This document shows positions 51,929-59,896 of a stretch of 64,000 nt of DNA, in pieces. A program made the translations under genes and the position numbers. The notes beneath the pieces were generated by a model. The model was not told where the DNA came from, did not search any database, and saw only the letters and a program-made list of their open reading frames with translations. Position 1 is the first letter of the stretch, and each line of letters opens with the position of its first letter. Source of the DNA: an uncultured Eubacteriales bacterium (GTDB lineage: Bacteria; Bacillota; Clostridia; Christensenellales; Aristaeellaceae); contig URJB01000002.1 of the NCBI GenBank assembly GCA_900548145.1, positions 41,588 through 105,587 of the forward strand. The letters are read 5' to 3'.

Positions 51929-53245
51929 TTATTTCAGGAACAGCTCGATCACCGGCACCAGACAGTCCGGCTTTACCGGCGGCAGATACAGCACCAGCTG
52001 ATCGTTATTCTCCGGCAGCGCTTCGCCGAAGTGCTCCATTTTGCCGTCGCTGAATTTCACTTCGCTGCCATCGTGCAGGAATTGGGCGTAATCCACCTTC
52101 CCGGCCAGCCCGCGCAGAATCAGGTGGGCGAAGGGATAGGCGAACAGATGAACGTATAGCCGCTTTCCGTCCTCGCTCTGGGTCAGGCGGCAGTCGGCGG
52201 GAGCCTGAAACTCCGGCTCGGCCATGGTGCAGCCGTAGATGGAGCGGGCATTGTATTTCATCCAGTCTGCGTAAACGCCCAGCGCCTTTTCCGCCCGGGA
52301 GTCAAAGTACCCGCGGGAGGTGGGACCTACGTTCATCAGCAGATTGCCGCCCAGAGACACGGTGTTGACCAGCATCCGAATGAGCATTTCCGGACTTTTC
52401 CACGTCTGCTCGTCCCGGTAATAACCCCAGCTGCCGGAGAAGGTCTGGCAGGCTTCCCAGTTGACCAGTTCGCCGGTCTCCGGGTGGCGCACCCATTCCG
52501 TGGGCTGGAACTGCTCCGGCGTCCACAGATCCTGCTCGATGCCGGTGCGGTTGTCGATCATGATATGGGGCTGCAGACTGCGGGCCAGCGCGATCAGCTT
52601 TCCCGCCTCCCAGTCGTCCTTGCCCTTGCCGCGCATCCACGGGGTCTTTTCCGGGACTTCGTTGTCCGGGTAGGAAAAATCGAACCACAGAATGTCGATC
52701 TTGCCGTAGTTGGTCAAAAGCTCTGTGACCTGATTGCGCATATATTCCGCATAGCGGCGCATATCGCGGCCCTGATTCTGCTCATAGGCGTCTGGGTCGT
52801 CCCGGCGGGGATGGAGCATATCAATGGGAAAGTCCGGGTGATGCCAGTCGATCAGCGAATAATAGAAGCCAACCCGCAGCCCCTCGGCCCGGAAAGCGTC
52901 CACATACTCCCGCACCAGATCGCGCCCGGCGGGAGTATTGGTGCACTTATAGTCGGTGTACTGCGTGTCCCACATGCAGAAGCCTTCGTGATGCTTGGTG
53001 GTCAGCACCGCGTACTTCATCCCGGCGGCCTTCGCCTGACGGGCCCATTCCCGCGCGTCGTACAGGTCGGGATCAAAATACTGAAAATACTTGTCGTACT
53101 TTTCCTCCGGGATGCGCTCGTTGGTCTTGACCCATTCGTGGCGGGCGGGCATGGCGTACAGGCCCCAATGGATAAACATACCGAAGCGGTCGTGCCGGAA
53201 CCACGCGGTATCGCCGGGGTTTTTGCGGATGACGTAGCTGCTCAT
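51929..53245 (-). CDS. Alpha-L-fucosidase (GH29)
   Basis: Glycoside hydrolase family 29 enzyme of 438 aa that releases L-fucose from fucosylated glycans. Typical features are FGMFIHWGLYAMPARHEW, AVLTTKHHEGFCMWDT, GFYYSLIDWHHPDF and the nucleophile Asp in ILWFDFSYPD. The C-terminal third is a beta-sandwich. It has no signal peptide, so it works inside the cell on imported fucosyl-oligosaccharides or glycopeptides. ATG 53245 has AAGGAGG. The liberated fucose would enter the fucI/fucA/fucU route 6 kb away. Confidence 0.93.
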   Translation of the reverse strand: MSSYVIRKNPGDTAWFRHDRFGMFIHWGLYAMPARHEWVKTNERIPEEKYDKYFQYFDPDLYDAREWARQAKAAGMKYAVLTTKHHEGFCMWDTQYTDYKCTNTPAGRDLVREYVDAFRAEGLRVGFYYSLIDWHHPDFPIDMLHPRRDDPDAYEQNQGRDMRRYAEYMRNQVTELLTNYGKIDILWFDFSYPDNEVPEKTPWMRGKGKDDWEAGKLIALARSLQPHIMIDNRTGIEQDLWTPEQFQPTEWVRHPETGELVNWEACQTFSGSWGYYRDEQTWKSPEMLIRMLVNTVSLGGNLLMNVGPTSRGYFDSRAEKALGVYADWMKYNARSIYGCTMAEPEFQAPADCRLTQSEDGKRLYVHLFAYPFAHLILRGLAGKVDYAQFLHDGSEVKFSDGKMEHFGEALPENNDQLVLYLPPVKPDCLVPVIELFLK

Positions 53246-53455
53246 GGGCAATCCTCCTTACTCGTTGCGAAAAAGTAATCAAAAATCAGTGGGAAACCGT
53301 CGAAAAAACATTCGAAGCCCAATCACACGTTTTAACCGTCCCGTCCATTCGTTTTCTCTGGTTTCCGCCGCCTGTATTATAGCATAGCCGGGGGTAGGAA
53401 GAAAACGCCTGTGGTCAAAATCACCCGAAAAAACCGTCGCTAGAAAACGACCATA

Positions 53456-53484
53456 TTTACGGCCTTGCCGCTTGAGATTATACT
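53456..53484 (+). promoter_or_regulatory. Promoter of the GH31 gene
   Basis: TTTACG and TATACT are separated by 17 bp, 45 nt before the ATG. The rest of the 284-bp gap shows no gene. Confidence 0.6.
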
Positions 53485-53529
53485 TTTCACAAACCTTTTG
53501 TTCGAGAAAATATTGGGAGGAACGCCATC

Positions 53530-55089
53530 ATGAGCTATCATCTCACCATCCCCATGCTTGCCGGCGAATGCTGGTGGGGCGGCACCATCAAGGACGCGGA
53601 GCGGATGCCCTTTGACGAGCACACACAGTATCATGTGGACCTGCTTCGGGAGCGCCGCACCCAGAGCGCACCGCTGTTTCTGTCCAGCAAGGGGCGGTAT
53701 CTCTGGAGCGAGGGTGCGTTCGCTATTGAGATGGACGGCGGGGTCATGGAGATCGAAAGCGATGAGCCCGTGCAGCTGGAAGCCCCCGGCTCCACCCTGC
53801 GGGAAGCCTATTTGGCGGCCATGAAGGCCCATTTTCCCTTTGAAAGCGGCATTCATACGCCTCGAGAGTTTTATCACCATCCCCAATTCAACACCTGGAT
53901 GGAGCTGATCAAAAATCAGAACGAGCAGGACATTCTGGCTTACGCGCAGGAAGTGGTGGAGCACGGCTACCATCCGGGAATTTTCATCATCGACGGCGGC
54001 TGGCAGAAATGTCAGGGCACATGGGAGTTTAACCGGGAACTGATCTCCGACCCGGAGGAAATGTTTTCTAGGCTGCACGCGCTGGGCTTTCAGGTGATGA
54101 TCTGGGTCAGCCCGTTTATGTGCTCCGAGGGAGACAATTTCCTGAAGCTCTACTCCGCCCGTTCCTCTGAAAACGTGGGTGGTCAGCCCTGCTATGACCA
54201 TCTGGTGCGCTATCGAAATGGCGAAGTCGCTATCCAGCACTGGTGGAGCGGCTTCGGGGCCATTCTGAATTTTAATTTGCCGGGAGACTGCGAATATATG
54301 GATGGACAGCTGCAAAAGCTGCTGGACATGGGGGCGGACGGCTTCAAGTTCGACGGCGGCACCTGCCTACCCCAAAGCTTCCTGAATGGCACAGACTTCT
54401 ACGGCGGCTATTCCACGCTGGAGCTGAATCAGGCGTGGGTACGCTTCGGTTCCCGGTATCGCCTGCACGAATACAAGGATACCTGGAAGATGGGCGGCAA
54501 GCCGGTGGTTCAGCGGCTGTTTGACAAAAATCACGCATGGAAGGGCAATGGTCTGGACTGCCTGATTCCTCACGGGATCTTTACCGGCCTGATCGGCTGT
54601 CCCTTTATCTGTCCGGATATGATCGGCGGAGGGGAATGGACGGCCTTCGTTTACGGCAAGCATGACGAAGAGCTGTTCATTCGCATGGCAGAGGCTTCGG
54701 CCCTGTTCCCGATGATGCAGTTTTCCTCGCTGCCGTGGCGGCATCTTTCGCCCAAGGCGGTGCAGGTCTGCAAGGAAATGGCGGAGCTGCATGAGCAAAT
54801 GTACCCGGAGATTGAACAAGCGCTGGAAGAGACCGAGCATACCGGAGAACCCATGATCCGCAGCATGGAGTACGCATACCCGGGCTGCGGTTATGAACGG
54901 ATCAACGATCAGTTTTTATTGGGAGAAAACATACTGGTCGCCCCGGTGGTGGAAAAGGGCGCAAGGGCGCGCAGGGTGATTTTCCCGCAGGGCGCCTGGC
55001 AAAACGAGGCAGGTCGGCGTTACGAAGGCCCAACTGAAGCCGTGCTGGAAGCGCCGTTGGAAAAGCTGCTCTGGTTCCGTCGTGCATAA
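53530..55089 (+). CDS. GH31 glycoside hydrolase
   Basis: Alpha-glycosidase of family 31, 519 aa, shorter than classical 650-800 aa members. The barrel starts at HPQFNTWMELIKNQNEQDIL; ADGFKFDGGTCLP holds the nucleophile Asp, and FICPDMIGGGEWTAF is probably near the acid/base region. The end has the GH31 beta-sandwich ENILVAPVVEKGARARRVIFPQ. The substrate cannot be deduced; alpha-galactosidases, alpha-xylosidases and sulfoquinovosidases occur in the family. No signal peptide. It is divergent from the GH29 fucosidase, so both may work on the same glycan. Confidence 0.88.
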   Translation: MSYHLTIPMLAGECWWGGTIKDAERMPFDEHTQYHVDLLRERRTQSAPLFLSSKGRYLWSEGAFAIEMDGGVMEIESDEPVQLEAPGSTLREAYLAAMKAHFPFESGIHTPREFYHHPQFNTWMELIKNQNEQDILAYAQEVVEHGYHPGIFIIDGGWQKCQGTWEFNRELISDPEEMFSRLHALGFQVMIWVSPFMCSEGDNFLKLYSARSSENVGGQPCYDHLVRYRNGEVAIQHWWSGFGAILNFNLPGDCEYMDGQLQKLLDMGADGFKFDGGTCLPQSFLNGTDFYGGYSTLELNQAWVRFGSRYRLHEYKDTWKMGGKPVVQRLFDKNHAWKGNGLDCLIPHGIFTGLIGCPFICPDMIGGGEWTAFVYGKHDEELFIRMAEASALFPMMQFSSLPWRHLSPKAVQVCKEMAELHEQMYPEIEQALEETEHTGEPMIRSMEYAYPGCGYERINDQFLLGENILVAPVVEKGARARRVIFPQGAWQNEAGRRYEGPTEAVLEAPLEKLLWFRRA

Positions 55090-55096
55090 ATTTTTT

Positions 55097-55136
55097 CCGT
55101 TGGAGGATGAACCCCCATCCTTCAACGGGATTTTTG
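55097..55136 (+). terminator. Terminator of the GH31 gene
   Basis: CCGTTGGAGGATG pairs with CATCCTTCAACGG, followed by GATTTTT; its T run touches the -35 box of the next promoter. Confidence 0.88.
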
Positions 55137-55165
55137 TTGACAATTTTATTTTTGAACATTATACT
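55137..55165 (+). promoter_or_regulatory. Promoter of the DUF2087 gene
   Basis: Perfect TTGACA and TATACT, 17 bp apart, ~43 nt upstream of ATG 55208. Confidence 0.85.
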
Positions 55166-55207
55166 AAAATACGCATGTTGCACATCGAATGTTTCAAGGA
55201 GACGGGA

Positions 55208-55522
55208 ATGGAAATTTCGATCTAGCTGCGGGAGCTGCAGCCTTTTTTGAATGAACGGAGGCAGCTGAAAAATTGGCCCGCCAAAAAGAAACGGAAGGTG
55301 TTGGCCCTGTGGTATCTGGCCGGACAGATGGAAATGGGAAAAGTTTATTCCGAAGCGGAAATCAATACGCTGCTGGATGAATGGACGGTCTTTCACGACC
55401 CTGCCACGCTGCGCCGGGAACTGTTCAACCATTTTCTGCTGAACCGTACCGCGGACGGTTGGCAGTACTGGCGGGCGGAGGAGATTCCTTCGCTGGAGGC
55501 ATTTCTGACAAAATATCTGTGA
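55208..55522 (+). pseudogene. DUF2087-family protein gene interrupted by a TAG at codon 6
   Basis: A strong promoter and AAGGAG lead to ATG 55208, which gives M-E-I-S-I, then TAG (55223-55225), then in the same frame LRELQPFLNERRQLKNWPAKKKRKVLAL. The body is a full DUF2087 domain (KNWPAKKKRKVLALWYLAGQ, YSEAEINTLLDEW, DPATLRRELFNHFLLNRT). A single C-to-T change from CAG would explain the stop. Restart at an internal ATG (55250) would still give 91 aa with the conserved core, so function may persist. Proteins with this domain bind nucleic acids by proposal only. Confidence 0.8.
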
Positions 55523-55546
55523 CTTTTCTGAAAAGAGGAATGAGAA

Positions 55547-55909
55547 ATGAAGAAGTGGTATGACGAAGAATACGAGTTTACCGTGGAAGTGACCGGCTTT
55601 CTGCGCGGCGATCACACCGAGCGCTATTGCCGAAACGGCGAGGAGATTGGCGATATCTACCGCTGCACCTACGGCTGCCCGGTCAATCAGAATGGGCAGG
55701 GCATCTGTTCTAAAACCATGATGATGCTGTACCCGCTGATGGAGGCCGTCCGCAGCGGCGGCGACCTGACATATGTGGGCGGCGATGAAAAATACGCCAA
55801 GACCATCGTCTGCCCGGACGGATGCGTGATGTTCCGTCTGACGGCCCGTCCGCTGGGAAACGAGAATTTCCACAAAGGCCGCTTTTATGATCCCGCCGAT
55901 GGAGAATAA
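55547..55909 (+). CDS. TIGR04076-family protein
   Basis: Small 120-aa protein. A Cys-bearing N-terminal beta region (VTGFLRGDHTERYCRNGEEIGDIY) is followed by YGCPVNQNGQGICSKTMMMLYPLMEAVRSGGDLTY, which is the family core, and a second Cys pair near TIVCPDGCVMFRL. Such proteins occur widely in anaerobes and have no assigned function; the Cys pattern might bind metal. It starts 24 nt after the DUF2087 frame and is co-transcribed with it. A terminator hairpin follows at 55985. Confidence 0.75.
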   Translation: MKKWYDEEYEFTVEVTGFLRGDHTERYCRNGEEIGDIYRCTYGCPVNQNGQGICSKTMMMLYPLMEAVRSGGDLTYVGGDEKYAKTIVCPDGCVMFRLTARPLGNENFHKGRFYDPADGE

Positions 55910-55975
55910 AACGATGGAAAGCGAAGCAGGAAAAACGATATGAGGGGGATTTTACTGCCTGATAGCCGCGTTTCC

Positions 55976-56004
55976 TTGCGCAAAAACGCCGCCGGCGCTA
56001 TAAT
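55976..56004 (+). promoter_or_regulatory. Promoter of mtnA, inside a terminator stem
   Basis: TTGCGC and a perfect TATAAT with 17 bp between them. The -10 box sits in the loop side of the hairpin 55985-56026. Confidence 0.7.
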
Positions 56005-56026
56005 GCTGCTGGACGGCGTTTTTTTT
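55985..56026 (+). terminator. Terminator of the DUF2087/TIGR04076 unit
   Basis: AACGCCG and CGGCGTT arms with inner pairing, followed by T8. It contains the mtnA promoter -10 box, so only read-through transcripts from upstream can form it. Confidence 0.75.
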
Positions 56027-56061
56027 GTATCAGCAAAATACAGAATAAAGGGGCGTTTTTC

Positions 56062-57153
56062 ATGGCAGATAAGAACATTATGAGCTACGAAACCGTGGCG
56101 CTGGATGAGGAAAATCACGCGCTGGTCATTATCGATCAAACGAAGCTGCCGGGCGAGGTGGAGATTCTGCACCTGACCGAACAGAAGGACATTTGGCAGG
56201 CTATCTATCTCCTGCAGGTGCGTGGCGCGCCCGCGATCGGCGTGGCTGCGGGCTTCGGCCTGTATCTGGCCGCCCGGCAGATTCAGGCGGAGGACTTCGA
56301 CGGTTTTTATCGGCAGCTTCATGAAGCCAAGGAATATCTGAACTCCTCCCGGCCTACGGCAGTGAATCTCTCCTGGGCGCTGAACCGGATGGAGCAGGTC
56401 GCCCTCGACAACCGGGACAAGCCGGTTGCGGAGATCAAGGAGCTGCTGCGCCGGGAGTGCATCGCCATTAAGGACGAGGACGTGTGGATGTGCCGCAAGA
56501 TCGGCGAATACGGCCTGAGCCTGATCAAGGATGGCGACGGCGTACTGACCCACTGCAACGCCGGTCAGCTGGCGACCTCCAAGTACGGTACGGCGCTGGC
56601 TCCCATCCATCTGGGCCGGGAGAAGGGGATGCACTTCCGGGTATATTGCGACGAGACCCGCCCGCTTCTGCAGGGGGCGCGCCTTTCTTCCTTCGAAATG
56701 CTGGCGGACGGCGTAGACACCACCGTTATCTGCGACAACATGGCCTCGCAGGTGATGAAAAACGGCTGGGTGAACGCGGTTTTTGTGGGCTGCGACCGAG
56801 TGGCGGCCAATGGCGACGCCTGCAACAAAATCGGCACCTCCGGCGTGGCTATTCTGGCGAAGTATTATGGCATTCCCTTTTATGTGCTGGGGCCCACCTC
56901 CACCATCGATATGAGTATCGAAAAGGGCGAGGACATTCCCATCGAACAACGCCCTGCCTCCGAAGTGACGGAAATGTGGTACAAGCAGCCTATGGCTCCC
57001 GCCGGGGTAAAGGTTTACAACCCCGCTTTCGACTTTGCGGATCATGAGTTGATCTCCGGTATCGTCACGGAATACGGTATCGCCCGTCCGCCCTATACGG
57101 AAAGCCTGAAGGAAATCTTCCGCAAAAAGGCCGAAGCGCAGGGGAAGAAATAA
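56062..57153 (+). CDS. mtnA: S-methyl-5-thioribose-1-phosphate isomerase
   Basis: Aldose-ketose isomerase of methionine salvage, 363 aa, also able in several bacteria to isomerise 5-deoxyribose-1-phosphate. Motifs are LQVRGAPAIGVAAGFG, the catalytic Cys in THCNAGQLATSKYGTALAPI, and Asp in GCDRVAANGDACNKIGT. None of the other salvage genes (mtnK, mtnB, mtnC) is next to it. With a fuculose-phosphate-type aldolase in the same region, a 5-deoxyribose disposal route is possible; this is inference. Confidence 0.94.
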   Translation: MADKNIMSYETVALDEENHALVIIDQTKLPGEVEILHLTEQKDIWQAIYLLQVRGAPAIGVAAGFGLYLAARQIQAEDFDGFYRQLHEAKEYLNSSRPTAVNLSWALNRMEQVALDNRDKPVAEIKELLRRECIAIKDEDVWMCRKIGEYGLSLIKDGDGVLTHCNAGQLATSKYGTALAPIHLGREKGMHFRVYCDETRPLLQGARLSSFEMLADGVDTTVICDNMASQVMKNGWVNAVFVGCDRVAANGDACNKIGTSGVAILAKYYGIPFYVLGPTSTIDMSIEKGEDIPIEQRPASEVTEMWYKQPMAPAGVKVYNPAFDFADHELISGIVTEYGIARPPYTESLKEIFRKKAEAQGKK

Positions 57154-57293
57154 CGTTTTGGGGAGAAATCCGACGAACGTCATAGACTGTACTGGTTCAA
57201 CTACAGCAGGAAGCGGCGAGGAGCGTGCTTTGCTATACAGCATTTTGGCAATTGAAAAAGTTGACAGCCGAGCAGCAGAAGAGGGAAAAATGA

Positions 57294-57773
57294 ATGAAGT
57301 ACCGCAAAATAAAAGAGGCCGATGACCAAAAAATTGCGGAGATCATCCGGGAAAATTTGCAGCGTCTTCATCTGGATATTCCCGGAACGGCGTATTTCGA
57401 TCCTGAACTGGATCATTTGAGCGCGTACTATAACAATGATCCGGCCAAACGCGTTTATTTTGTCGCATTGGATGAAGACGGGCAAGTGAGCGGCGGCGTG
57501 GGAATCGCAGAATTTGACGGCTTGGAAGACTGTGCGGAGCTTCAAAAGCTTTATCTGTCTGATTCCGTGAAGGGCAAGGGGTACGGGAAAAAACTGCTGC
57601 ATCTGGCGGAGGAATGGGTAAAATCGGCCGGTTATCGAAAGCTGTACCTTGAAACCCATACCAATCTGTCGGTCGCACTGAAACTGTATGAAAAGATGGG
57701 CTTCCATCTGATCGAAAAGCCCTGCCGGACGCAGCACAGCACCATGAATCGTTTTTATTTGAAAGAATTATAA
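57294..57773 (+). CDS. GNAT-family N-acetyltransferase
   Basis: 159-aa acetyl-CoA-dependent acetyltransferase. The CoA-binding A motif is LQKLYLSDSVKGKGYGKKLL (Q/RxxGxG/A form KGKGYG), followed by LETHTNLSVALKLYEKMGFHLIEK. The N terminus MKYRKIKEADDQKIAEIIREN is common in the family. The acceptor is unknown. GAGGGAAAA precedes the ATG at 57294. It stands alone; the codon use is slightly more AT-rich than that of mtnA. Confidence 0.9.
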   Translation: MKYRKIKEADDQKIAEIIRENLQRLHLDIPGTAYFDPELDHLSAYYNNDPAKRVYFVALDEDGQVSGGVGIAEFDGLEDCAELQKLYLSDSVKGKGYGKKLLHLAEEWVKSAGYRKLYLETHTNLSVALKLYEKMGFHLIEKPCRTQHSTMNRFYLKEL

Positions 57774-58043
57774 GGGGTCGACGGATGGCGTAGAAACAGA
57801 AAAAGCCAGTCTGACTGTGCAGGCCGGCTTGTATCGTCTTTCTCCTGAGCTATCGCCAATGCAAGTTGCGCGGTGGACACAAAAGTCCATCGGGGAAAAA
57901 CGGCGAAAGCGGTTTTTATTCCCGTTATGGATGGGCGTGGTTCGGCTTTTTATGGCTGATTCCCAAGGAAATTTTGAGCCTTTCAAAAACGCTGCCTGTA
58001 CGTTCATATTCTGTAAAAAGAGATTTTCATTGAAAAACAAGCT
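57774..58043. other. Gene-free intergenic stretch
   Basis: Moderately AT-rich sequence between convergent genes. A short open frame crosses it, but without ribosome binding site or recognisable protein features. I see no RNA gene or promoter of note. Confidence 0.6.
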
Positions 58044-58074
58044 GAGCCGCCGTGTGATATCCACACGGCGGCTC
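58044..58074 (-). terminator. Terminator of the ABC exporter operon
   Basis: GAGCCGCCGTGTG and CACACGGCGGCTC, a perfect 13-bp stem 20 nt beyond the stop, followed on the minus strand by AGCTTGTTTTT. Confidence 0.88.
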
Positions 58075-58093
58075 GTTCGATTATAGAGTCTTT

Positions 58094-59881
58094 TTACGCG
58101 GCCTGCTCGAACTGGCTGTTGTACAGGTCGGCGTAGAAGCCGCCCTTTTCCATCAGCTGATCGTGAGTGCCGCTTTCCACCACATCGCCCTCCCGCATGA
58201 CGAGAATCAGGTCGGCGTTTTTGATGGTGGACAGCCGGTGTGCAATCACGAAGCTGGTGCGTCCCCTGGTCAGCTCGTCCATCGCCCGCTGGATCAGCAG
58301 CTCGGTGCGGGTATCCACGGAGGAGGTGGCCTCGTCCAGAATCAGCATGGGCGCGTTCTGCAGCATGGCCCGGGCGATGGTCAAAAGCTGCTTCTGACCG
58401 GCAGAAATGCTGGTGCTGTCAGAAAGCACGGTGTCAAAGCCATGGGGGAGCGAGTGGACGAATTTGTCCAGCCCGCAGGCCTTGCAGACCTTTTCCAACT
58501 GCCCGTCCGTAATGCCCTGCATGTTGTAGACCAGATTTTCCCGGACGGTTCCCTCAAACAGCCACGTGTCTTGCAGCACCATGCTGAACAATTCATGCAC
58601 CGCCTCCCGGCGCATGTCGGAAATTTTCACGCCGTCGATGGAAATACTGCCGGAGTTGATCTCAAAAAAACGCATCAGCAGGTTGACCATGGTGGTCTTG
58701 CCTGCGCCAGTAGGGCCTACAATAGCCACCTTCTGGCCGGGATGCACCTGTGCGGAGAAGTCCTTGATGATGATCTTATCCGGGGAGTCAGGATAGCTGA
58801 ACCGTACATGGTCGAAGGTGACGGCACCCTGCACCTTGGGCAGCGCGGAGGCCTTGTCGCTTTCATCGGCCATTTCTTCGCTTTCCAAAAAGTCGAAAAT
58901 GCGGTGGGCGGAGGCGGAAGCCGTCTGCATATTGGTCATGCCCTGCGCGATCTGGGTCAGCGGCGAGGTAAACAGGCGCACATACAGGATGAAGGAAACG
59001 ATCACGCCGAACTCAATGGTTCCGTTGATGGCCAGAATGGAGCCCGCAACGCAAACGGCCACATAGGCGATGTTGCCGATGACGTTCATCAGGGGCTGCA
59101 TCACGCCGGAAAGGAACTGAGACTTCCAGTTGGCGTCGTACACGGCGGCGTTCAGCCGGTCAAAGCGCTCGCCCACCTTGCGGCCGGCGCGGCTGATGCG
59201 GACGACCTCATGGCCGGAATACATTTCCTCCACGTAGCCGTTCAGTTCGCCAAGGCTTTGCTGACGGGCGGCAAAGTACCGCTGAGATTTGGACATGATC
59301 AGCGCGGTAGCCAGCAGACCTACAACCGTTACCGCCAGCGAGATTAACGCCAGCCGCCATTCGGTGACGAACATCATGATCAGGCAGCCCACAAACTGAG
59401 TGGCGGCGCTGATGATGGTGGGCAGACTGTTGGTCAGCCCCTGCTGCAGGGTAGAAACGTCGTTGGTAATGCGGCTGAGAATATCGCCCTGAGAAGTGGT
59501 GTTGAAGTACTTCTGGGGCACCCGGTTGATCTTCTCGGACAGTTCGCCCCGCATCCGATAGGACATTTTCAGCGTGACCACCGACATGATGTAATGCTGC
59601 GTGAAGCTGAACAGGGCGCTCAAAACGTAGATCACCGCCAGAAAAATACCCACTTTGGCAATGGCGTTCAGGTCGATGCCTGTAGTCAGACCGTCGGACA
59701 TGATGGTAGCGATACTGCCGATTTTATCCGGGCCGATGATGGTCATGACGGCGCTGAGTGCCGCCAGCACCAGTGCGAAGACGATCACGCCCATGCTGGA
59801 ACGGAGGTATTCCGTCATCCGGGGCAGAGCGGTGCGGATATCGCCCTTTTCATTGGGACGGCCATGCATATTTCTCATCAT
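58094..59881 (-). CDS. Heterodimeric ABC exporter subunit with consensus catalytic site
   Basis: Fused membrane-ATPase half-transporter of the multidrug type, 595 aa. Six transmembrane helices span residues ~30-330. The ATPase part has Walker A GPTGAGKTTMVNL, signature ISAGQKQLLTIARAM, Walker B MLILDEATSSVD (Glu present) and switch His VIAHRLSTI. It follows the partner gene by 15 nt. AAGGAGGG precedes the double ATG at 59881. Together with the partner it forms a BmrCD/LmrCD-like exporter of drugs or peptides. Confidence 0.94.
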   Translation of the reverse strand: MMRNMHGRPNEKGDIRTALPRMTEYLRSSMGVIVFALVLAALSAVMTIIGPDKIGSIATIMSDGLTTGIDLNAIAKVGIFLAVIYVLSALFSFTQHYIMSVVTLKMSYRMRGELSEKINRVPQKYFNTTSQGDILSRITNDVSTLQQGLTNSLPTIISAATQFVGCLIMMFVTEWRLALISLAVTVVGLLATALIMSKSQRYFAARQQSLGELNGYVEEMYSGHEVVRISRAGRKVGERFDRLNAAVYDANWKSQFLSGVMQPLMNVIGNIAYVAVCVAGSILAINGTIEFGVIVSFILYVRLFTSPLTQIAQGMTNMQTASASAHRIFDFLESEEMADESDKASALPKVQGAVTFDHVRFSYPDSPDKIIIKDFSAQVHPGQKVAIVGPTGAGKTTMVNLLMRFFEINSGSISIDGVKISDMRREAVHELFSMVLQDTWLFEGTVRENLVYNMQGITDGQLEKVCKACGLDKFVHSLPHGFDTVLSDSTSISAGQKQLLTIARAMLQNAPMLILDEATSSVDTRTELLIQRAMDELTRGRTSFVIAHRLSTIKNADLILVMREGDVVESGTHDQLMEKGGFYADLYNSQFEQAA

Positions 59882-59896
59882 AACAGTTTCCCTCCT

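Noticed and set aside
55223..55225. Reassignment of TAG to an amino acid
   Set aside because: TAG ends the AraC gene at 47157 normally, so one internal TAG is better explained by mutation or a leader ORF.
57817..58086. 89-codon open frame after the GNAT gene
   Set aside because: No ribosome binding site or family features, and it overlaps the exporter terminator.
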